From: Clostridiaceae bacterium
GTDB lineage: Bacteria; Bacillota; Clostridia; Lachnospirales; Lachnospiraceae
Length of the DNA: 34,969 nt
Assembly: GCA_902362725.1 (NCBI GenBank)
Contig: CABIXM010000029.1
Location: 1-34,969, forward strand
Direction of reading: 5' to 3'
Notes under the pieces: model-generated
The model's database searches: none
Seen by the model: only the letters and a program-made list of their open reading frames with translations
What the model was told of the DNA's origin: nothing
Shown: positions 29,899-34,969 of the stretch, piece after piece
How positions within the stretch are numbered: position 1 is the first letter of the stretch
Layout: every line of letters starts with the position of its first letter
Translations under genes and position numbers: made by a program

Positions 29899-29949
29899 GT
29901 ACAAAAAATCTATATGGTGTTTTTAAGAGAACCGTCCCGGCGGGACAGG

Positions 29950-31620
29950 TCAGGCAGTGACCTGTTCCACCTCCGGGATGGGTTTGAGATTAAAATGAAT
30001 TTCGATAGAAATGTGTCTTGTTTTATCTTCGTCAATGCGCTCATGCACGACGATTTCTTTGATTAAGCGGTTAAGGGTGGCTGCGTCCAGCTCTGTGATA
30101 TTGGCGTATTCCTGAATGGCTTCCACCCATTGTTTTGCGTCATTGGCAAGCTGGACTTCATCGGACAGCCGCTTCCTGCCCTCGGACACTTTTGTTTTAA
30201 GCTCCGTCTGCTCAGTCTGTGTCTTTTCCAGCATGGTGTTGAAATTCTGCTCACTGATACGCCCTGCAATCATATCCTCATAAAGCCGCATTACCATTTT
30301 GTCCAGAACCTCAATCCGTTCCTCGTCCCTTGTAAGGGAACGTTCCATTGCTTCCCGTTGTTCCCGCTGCTCGGCTTCACAGGTATTGGTCAGGCGGTCG
30401 GCAACCGCTTCCCCGTCCATCAGGGCAGCTCTGGCACATTCCCGGATTTTCCGCAGCACATGGCTGTAAAGGGTGTCATAGTCAATCCGGTGCTGGGTGC
30501 AGTGGTTCTTTCCAAAGGCATTGTAGGTCTTGCAGGAGTAAATCTGCTGGGGATATTTTGCGTTTGTGTAGCGTATCGTCAGAGACTTCCCACACTCGCC
30601 GCATTTTATCAGTCCGGCAAACAGGCTGATTTCATTGGTCTGCCCCGGGCGCTGGCGGGATTTCAGCTTGTTCTGCACAATATCAAAGCTCATGCGGTCA
30701 ATCAGCGGTTCATGCTGTCCCTCCACCACAATCCAGTCCTCCGGCTTCTTTTCCCCAATTGTGCCGATTTTGAAACGGTAGTCTTTTTTCTGGGAAGCAA
30801 TCGCCCCGGTGTAGACGGGATTCATCAAAAGGTCTTTGATAACGGAGAAGTCCCACATATACCGCCCATTTTCCGGGTCTTTCTTTTCCCATTTGGTACG
30901 GGTATTGCGAAGCCCCCGTTCCCGGTTCCACCATGTGGGGCAGGGGATTTTTTCTTCCTCCAGCCGTCTGCGGATATAGTTCGGACCATGACCGTTTAGG
31001 GCATATCCGAAAATCAGCCGCACAATCGGGGCGGTTTCCTCGTCAATGAGCAGATGGTTTTTGTCCTCCGGGTCTTTCCGATACCCAAACGGGGCAAGAC
31101 ACCCGGTAAACTGTCCTTTCTGCGCTTTCAGAAGATAAGAGGAATGGACTTTCTTAGAAATGTCCTTGCTGTACATCTCGTTCAGGATATTTTTGAACGG
31201 GGCGATGTCGTTGTTATCCCGCAGGGTGTCGATACCATCATTCATGGCGATATAGCGGACACCGTTTCTTGGGAAAAAGTCCTCAATCAAATGCCCGGTT
31301 TGCAGATAGTTCCGCCCCAGTCGGCTGAGGTCTTTCGTGATGACAAGGTTGATTTGCCTGCGCTCAATGGCTCTCAACATTCTCTGTAAATCAGGACGCT
31401 CCATATTAAGACCTGTGAAGCCATCGTCCTGATAGACTGCCACAACCTCCCATCCCTGCTTTTCGCAGTATTTTTCCAGCATATCACGCTGGTTTGCGAT
31501 ACTGGCACTTTCGCCTTGCAGGTCATCGTCCTTTGACAGTCTGCAATAGACCGCTGCACGATAGCCCCCGGCAAGTGCCGAACCGATTGTTCTGTATTCC
31601 ATTTCGTTCATCATAGCCAT
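29950..31620 (-). CDS. Large serine recombinase of the nested element
   Basis: 556 residues, ATG 31620 placed directly after the TnpW stop; ATG 31611 is an alternative. The resolvase domain ~20-165 has nucleophile S29 (YCRLSKDD) and TKDLSRLGRNYLQTG. The recombinase domain is ~180-300 (APFGYRKDPEDKNHLLIDEE). The zinc ribbon has CGECGKS and YSCKTYNAFGKNHC, and a long coiled coil (~400-490) is followed by the final beta strands. It is close in layout to, but clearly different in sequence from, the recombinase at 8477-10159. Position next to the maff2 junction and the 15-bp dyad makes it the integrase of the nested element. Confidence 0.93.
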   Translation of the reverse strand: MAMMNEMEYRTIGSALAGGYRAAVYCRLSKDDDLQGESASIANQRDMLEKYCEKQGWEVVAVYQDDGFTGLNMERPDLQRMLRAIERRQINLVITKDLSRLGRNYLQTGHLIEDFFPRNGVRYIAMNDGIDTLRDNNDIAPFKNILNEMYSKDISKKVHSSYLLKAQKGQFTGCLAPFGYRKDPEDKNHLLIDEETAPIVRLIFGYALNGHGPNYIRRRLEEEKIPCPTWWNRERGLRNTRTKWEKKDPENGRYMWDFSVIKDLLMNPVYTGAIASQKKDYRFKIGTIGEKKPEDWIVVEGQHEPLIDRMSFDIVQNKLKSRQRPGQTNEISLFAGLIKCGECGKSLTIRYTNAKYPQQIYSCKTYNAFGKNHCTQHRIDYDTLYSHVLRKIRECARAALMDGEAVADRLTNTCEAEQREQREAMERSLTRDEERIEVLDKMVMRLYEDMIAGRISEQNFNTMLEKTQTEQTELKTKVSEGRKRLSDEVQLANDAKQWVEAIQEYANITELDAATLNRLIKEIVVHERIDEDKTRHISIEIHFNLKPIPEVEQVTA

Positions 31621-31818
31621 TTACCCACACAATCCAGACGGTATCTGGCTCTTTTGAACCTCATCTTCATTATACTTCAAATCTTTCTTTTTAGCAAGAT
31701 ATTCTCTCGTATTTGTCTTTCCGTATTTCTGGGAAATCAGGCTGACGAACACATCGGTTGCATCCAGCTCCCCGTCAAATACAGTGGTCACATGAATCTC
31801 TGTTTTGTTTTTTGCCAT
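31621..31818 (-). CDS. tnpW: TnpW family protein
   Basis: 65 residues, ATG 31818 with GGAGGATAACTGCCT upstream. KTEIHVTTVFDGELDATDVF then VSLISQKYGK and the C-terminal QIPSGLCG are the transposon-encoded TnpW signature known from Tn4451-like clostridial elements. The function is unknown. Its stop codon abuts the recombinase ATG, so the two are translated together, pointing to an auxiliary role in recombination or its control. Confidence 0.88.
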   Translation of the reverse strand: MAKNKTEIHVTTVFDGELDATDVFVSLISQKYGKTNTREYLAKKKDLKYNEDEVQKSQIPSGLCG

Positions 31819-31862
31819 AGGCAGTTATCCTCCATACATGAAAATAGCCAGACAGAGGGTGT

Positions 31863-32050
31863 CGGCAACGAAGTCCGGCAACGGGCTTCAAAAGACCTTG
31901 CAAACAATCTCAATCTGGCGGTGGTTACTATTTATACTTTTCTTTTATTTTTCTGTTGTTTTGGTTGTTATAAGGGAGAAAAGCCCGGAAATAAGGGGTT
32001 TTCCCCGGCAACCGGCTCGGCAACGGGATAGCAACAGGGGGTGCAACGGG
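31863..32050. repeat. GGCAACGG repeat cluster
   Basis: Direct copies of CGGCAACG(GG) lie at 31863, 31876, 32006 (as CGGCAACCGG) and 32018, with degenerate GCAACAGGG (32031) and GCAACGGG (32043). Two inverted copies (GTTGCCGG) sit at ~32124 and ~32139 inside the VapE gene end. The gene-free gap 31819-32059 holds most of them. Iteron-like or regulatory; see findings. Confidence 0.5.
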
Positions 32051-32059
32051 TGGTCATTT

Positions 32060-33454
32060 TCAGAATGGAAGCTCCATCTGTTCTGTGACCTCCACAAAAC
32101 CGTCCATCGTTTTTTCAGACGGGTTGCCGGAGTCCGTTGCCGGGTTTTCACGCTCCCAGCCCTTTTGTCTGCCATATTCTGAAAACATTCTTGGGTTCGG
32201 GAAGTACCTCCAGCCGGAAATGCACTGGTTCATAATCTCGTTGATTTCCCGGATTTCCCATTGCTTCGGCTCGTCAAAAGCATGGTTCAAGGCTTCCTTG
32301 TAGATCTGCTTGGAGCAGACCATGCTCCCGGTGTACTTATCAAGATACGCCTGTATCATCCCTGCTTTGGTGTCCTCCGGCATAAAATCCCGCTGGTGTT
32401 CTTTGAGATAGCGCTGCATGGCGGGGCTGAAAGCCAGCTTGAACCTGCCGCTTCGGTAAATCTCCATCGCTTCCGCCCACATCTGCTCGATATAGGCTCT
32501 GGAAGCAGCTTCGTCCTCCAAAATGTGAACCTCGGCTTGCTCCGGGTACACCATGACGGGGATAAAGCGGCGGTTGCCGGAACGGTCAAGGGGCAGGAAG
32601 TCCAGGGCATTGGAAGTGCCGCCAAACACGCACTGACGGGGGCGGTCTGCCGGGTGGGTTTCATAAGGTATCTTGTAAACCTCTTTCTGCCGGCTTAAAA
32701 ATGACTTGATTTCCTCAATGCTCTTGGCGTTGGCGGTTGCCATCATTTCCGACATTTCGATAATCCAGTGACCTTGCAGCTTGCGGTACACATTGTCATC
32801 ATCCAGCTTCCGCAAATCATCGGAGAACCACTCGTCCCGGACTGCCAGCAGACGGAAGAAAGTGGACTTGCCAGCCCCCTGACCGCCGACCAGACAGAGC
32901 ATGATTTCAAACTTGCACCCCGGCTGAAAGGCTCGTGAGATTGCACCCAGCAGGAACAGCTTCAATGCTTCATAGGTGTAATCGTCTGCGTCAGCCCCCA
33001 GAAAGTGCCGCAGGCAGAAGCGGATTCGCTCTGTCCCGTCCCACACAAGGGAACTTAAATAATCCCGGATGGGATGGTACTTGTTTTCATTCGCCACAAT
33101 CCCGATGGCATTATCAATCTTTTTCTCATTGGTAAGCCCATAGGTTTCTTCCAGATAAAGAAGCAGATACTTCATGTCCGTATCGTTCAGGGCGGTGATT
33201 TCCCTGTGAAAACCGATGGGCTTTATGATGTCCTTGCGGTCGGTCAGAATGTTGTATGCGATAGCCCCGGAAAGCAGCGGGTCACGCTGGAATACGGTCA
33301 GGCAGTTCCGTATGCTCTGACGGACACCGCCTTTCTCGGTAGTTTCCAGCCCCGCCTTGATTTCCTCAATGCTCTGGGGCGGCTGCATGGCGTTCATGGT
33401 GTTTTTTAGTTCTTGCTGCGTCTGCGGCTGCAAGCTCTGCCATTCGCTGTTCAA
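32060..33454 (-). CDS. Virulence-associated protein E (VapE) type P-loop protein
   Basis: 464 residues from a TTG at 33454 (AAAGGATGTGATACAGC upstream); ATG 33397 is an alternative without a ribosome site. The P-loop GGQGAGKST is at ~190-198, with LVWDGTERIRFCLRHFLGAD before it and WIIEMSEMMATANAKSIEEI after, plus the arginine-rich SNALDFLPLDRSGNRRFIPV, the VapE/VirE ATPase-helicase pattern of phages and mobile elements. It likely helps replicate the excised element. It overlaps the primase gene by ~89 bp. The last residues are shaped by the GCAACGG-type repeats (NPATDSGNPSEK). Confidence 0.88.
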   Translation of the reverse strand: MNSEWQSLQPQTQQELKNTMNAMQPPQSIEEIKAGLETTEKGGVRQSIRNCLTVFQRDPLLSGAIAYNILTDRKDIIKPIGFHREITALNDTDMKYLLLYLEETYGLTNEKKIDNAIGIVANENKYHPIRDYLSSLVWDGTERIRFCLRHFLGADADDYTYEALKLFLLGAISRAFQPGCKFEIMLCLVGGQGAGKSTFFRLLAVRDEWFSDDLRKLDDDNVYRKLQGHWIIEMSEMMATANAKSIEEIKSFLSRQKEVYKIPYETHPADRPRQCVFGGTSNALDFLPLDRSGNRRFIPVMVYPEQAEVHILEDEAASRAYIEQMWAEAMEIYRSGRFKLAFSPAMQRYLKEHQRDFMPEDTKAGMIQAYLDKYTGSMVCSKQIYKEALNHAFDEPKQWEIREINEIMNQCISGWRYFPNPRMFSEYGRQKGWERENPATDSGNPSEKTMDGFVEVTEQMELPF

Positions 33455-34010
33455 GCTGTATCACATCCTTTCCGTAGTCCGTAATCAAAGCTGCTTTTTC
33501 CTCCGTTTCCCCGAACAGCAGCACATCCAGCAGATATTCCACTTGGTCTTGCTTCTGTAAGGCTTCCACAAACCGGGGATGAAAGGCTTCCTCCGGGGAG
33601 TGCGGGACATAATCCTTTCTCCATGTCCTAAGCAGGTGGAGATAATCGGCAAGGATACGGGAGCAGCGGTTCTTTGCTTCCTGAAACTGTTCCTCCGGGG
33701 ATTTCTGCCGGGGCTTGGGCTTTTTTACCTTTCCCGGCGGTTTCCAGTCCTCATAGGAAAGCCCGAAGTCCTGTGCCAGTTGTACGGCGGCTTCTTTCTT
33801 TCCCAGCCCATACAGGGCGGCGGCAAAATCAATCACATCCCCATCCACACCGCAGCCGAAGCAGTGGTAACGCCGATCCAGCTTCATGCTTGGGGTCTTA
33901 TCGTGATGGAACGGACAGCAAACCATTCCGTTCCGACCTACATGGATTCCATAATGCTCCGCAGCCTGTCTTGTTGTGACGGACTGCTTCACAGCTTCAA
34001 ATACATTCAA
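33366..34010 (-). CDS. CHC2 zinc-finger primase fragment
   Basis: 214 residues, ATG 34010 with AAGGAGGGATAGATTTGA upstream. Residues ~30-60 form a DnaG-type CHC2 zinc finger: CCPFHHDKTPSM and YHCFGCGVDGDVIDF supply C32, H35, C50 and C53. DnaG catalysis needs a TOPRIM domain, which is absent; the rest is charged helix. Such split primases on mobilizable elements work beside VapE-like helicases. The downstream overlap with the VapE gene supports a joint replication module. Confidence 0.88.
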   Translation of the reverse strand: MNVFEAVKQSVTTRQAAEHYGIHVGRNGMVCCPFHHDKTPSMKLDRRYHCFGCGVDGDVIDFAAALYGLGKKEAAVQLAQDFGLSYEDWKPPGKVKKPKPRQKSPEEQFQEAKNRCSRILADYLHLLRTWRKDYVPHSPEEAFHPRFVEALQKQDQVEYLLDVLLFGETEEKAALITDYGKDVIQLEQRMAELAAADAARTKKHHERHAAAPEH

Positions 34011-34030
34011 ATCTATCCCTCCTTGAAAAT

Positions 34031-34072
34031 AAGAAAAGCACCTGACATTCTCTGATTGAAAATGGCAAGTGC
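34031..34072 (-). terminator. Terminator after the relaxase gene
   Basis: On the minus strand GCACTTGCCATT and AATGTCAGGTGC form a 12-bp stem with one mismatch and an 11-nt loop, followed by TTTTCTT. It begins 4 bp after the relaxase stop. Confidence 0.7.
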
Positions 34073-34075
34073 CTG

Positions 34076-34969
34076 TTAAAGTTCCATATCCCGTTGTCTG
34101 TGTTTCGCCTGTGCCGGGGCGGTTCTTTGTGCTTTTTTCTCGTCTGCCTTATCCTGCAAGACTTCCTTGATGGGCTGCTTCTTGGGCGGCTCTTTGCTTT
34201 CCTCTGTGCCGGGTGTGGCTTTCCGTACCCAGTAGCGGATGTCCCGCAGCTTCTTCAAATCCTCCTGTACCTCGGTCAGCGGTACTTTCAGTTCTGCGAT
34301 TTCGCTGAGAAGCGTTTCCTGCTCCTCTTGCAGCTCCTTTTGGGTACTGTCCTTATCGTCCGGGTGCTTGGCAAGGTAGTCAGCGGCTTTCTCATACCGG
34401 GCAACCTCCGGGTGTTCCTGTTTGAATTTCTCCTTTGTTTTCTTAAAAAAAATCTTCTGGTACTTCTCATAGACAGGCTTAGATTCCTTGCAGGCTGTCC
34501 GGCTGGCAAGAATCCCGTCAATCACTTTGCTGCGTGCTTCCTTTGGCTTCATCTGATTGCGGTAATCGGCGGCTGATTTCCCGGAAGATTCCAGAAACGC
34601 TTCTAAGTCCTCCACAGTGGAAAGCCCCTTTTGCCGGAGATAGGACAGGGCTTCGCTGACTGCCTTTAAGTCCTGTGAAGTCCCCCGGTTCTGTCCAGCC
34701 CTCGTCCAGTCCTTCCGTTCTTCCTTTCGTATCTCCATGTACTTCATCAGCAGATTGGGAAGAATTGTCGCTTCCTCCGCCGCTTTTTGTGCAAGCAGCT
34801 CTTTCCGTTTTTCTCCCAGCTCGGTAATCCAGCCTTTGAGGTTTTGGATAAGCTGCCGGATGGACTTCATCAGCAGATTGGGAAGAAGTGTCGCTTCCTC
34901 CGCCGCTTTTTGTGCAAGCAGCTCTTTCCGTTTTTCTCCCAGCTCGGTAATCCAGCCTTTGAGGTTTTG
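34076..34969 (-). CDS. MobA/MobL-type relaxase, C-terminal part (cut by window edge)
   Basis: The frame is open to the right edge (at least 297 residues); the ATG at 34870 is internal. This portion is charged and helical (KKLRDIRYWVRKATP, FFKKTKEKFKQEHPEVARYE), the C-terminal half of MobA/MobL relaxases, whose nuclease domain lies outside the window. The frame includes a 41-residue tandem repeat (MKSIRQLIQNLKGWITELGE onward). It should nick the nested element's own oriT, making it mobilisable by a co-resident ICE. The family call rests on the C-terminal pattern and gene order, so it is tentative in detail. Confidence 0.75.
   Translation of the reverse strand, partial: QNLKGWITELGEKRKELLAQKAAEEATLLPNLLMKSIRQLIQNLKGWITELGEKRKELLAQKAAEEATILPNLLMKYMEIRKEERKDWTRAGQNRGTSQDLKAVSEALSYLRQKGLSTVEDLEAFLESSGKSAADYRNQMKPKEARSKVIDGILASRTACKESKPVYEKYQKIFFKKTKEKFKQEHPEVARYEKAADYLAKHPDDKDSTQKELQEEQETLLSEIAELKVPLTEVQEDLKKLRDIRYWVRKATPGTEESKEPPKKQPIKEVLQDKADEKKAQRTAPAQAKHRQRDMEL
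34741..34969. repeat. 123-bp in-frame tandem duplication
   Basis: 106 bp at 34741-34846 recur at 34864-34969 with a single base change (agaattgtcg against agaagtgtcg). The period of 123 bp is 41 codons. The second copy is cut by the window edge, so more copies may follow. Confidence 0.9.

Larger units (their letters stand above)
29860..34969. mobile_element. Nested integrative mobilizable element in maff2 (right end outside window)
   Basis: A minus-strand block of serine recombinase, TnpW, VapE-type protein, CHC2 primase and relaxase follows the maff2 junction. It has a relaxase but no transfer channel genes in the window, the signature of an element mobilised by a host ICE. It lacks the dispersed palindromes of the surrounding ICE. 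Elements with serine recombinases lodged in maff2 of ICEs are, to my knowledge, described in Firmicutes. Confidence 0.75.

Noticed and set aside
29933..29946. GTCCCGGCGGGAC dyad at the nested element's recombinase end
   Set aside because: It looks similar to the ICE palindrome half-sites, but the arm order and spacing differ. More likely a local hairpin after the recombinase gene.
1..34969. tRNA, rRNA or CRISPR array
   Set aside because: No T-loop plus acceptor pattern, no ribosomal sequence and no regularly spaced direct repeats were seen. The dispersed palindromes are irregularly spaced and have no uniform spacers.

Overview
The window looks like a low-to-mid GC Firmicute of the gut Clostridia (Lachnospiraceae/Ruminococcaceae type). 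Ribosome sites are AGGAGG-like, promoters are TTGACA/TATAAT-like, and the mobile-element gene families (CD1108/CD1110/CD1112-type transfer proteins, Maff2, DUF4315, DUF4366, Cys_rich_VLP, TnpW) are typical of clostridial integrative conjugative elements (ICEs). Species cannot be read from the sequence. It has three layers.

(1) 1-8.3 kb: AT-rich and partly decayed. A transposase tail opens the window. Intact units follow: a rubredoxin-hemerythrin pair under a consensus promoter, an XRE/DUF4097 regulator, a DUF2500 protein, a divergent cupin/HxlR pair and a MATE exporter. Between them lie broken genes: a chloramphenicol acetyltransferase tail, an ACT-domain tail, a nitrilase tail and a YitT/YczE-type membrane protein without a clear start.

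(2) About 8.3-29.86 kb: the GC-richer left part of an ICE, nearly all on the minus strand. It runs from a large serine recombinase at the edge, through DUF6870 and sigma-like regulators, a cargo block (11.87-16.9 kb), the relaxase/MobC mobilisation pair, several small ICE proteins, and the transfer genes NlpC/P60 hydrolase, VirB4 ATPase, PrgI, two DNA methyltransferases, a SpoVG-domain protein and VirB6. The cargo is a self-contained sensing and transport unit: an Xis/MerR-like HTH, an OmpR-type response regulator, a short-loop histidine kinase, an ABC ATPase and an FtsX permease, with a divergent XRE regulator. Ten copies of a palindrome built from an ACTTYGGGACA half-site and its mirror are scattered through the ICE backbone. 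They are absent from the cargo, the nested element and the flanking DNA, and three copies are read in the same frame inside different genes.

(3) About 29.86 kb to the right edge: a second element, probably an integrative mobilizable element, inserted in the ICE gene maff2, of which only the last 26 codons remain here. It carries its own serine recombinase, TnpW, a VapE-type P-loop protein, a CHC2 zinc-finger primase fragment and a MobA/MobL-type relaxase that runs off the window with an in-frame 123-bp tandem duplication. The junction lies at the centre of a long inverted repeat, as expected for a serine-integrase site.

The rest of the ICE (5' maff2, coupling protein, other end) should lie to the right of the window.
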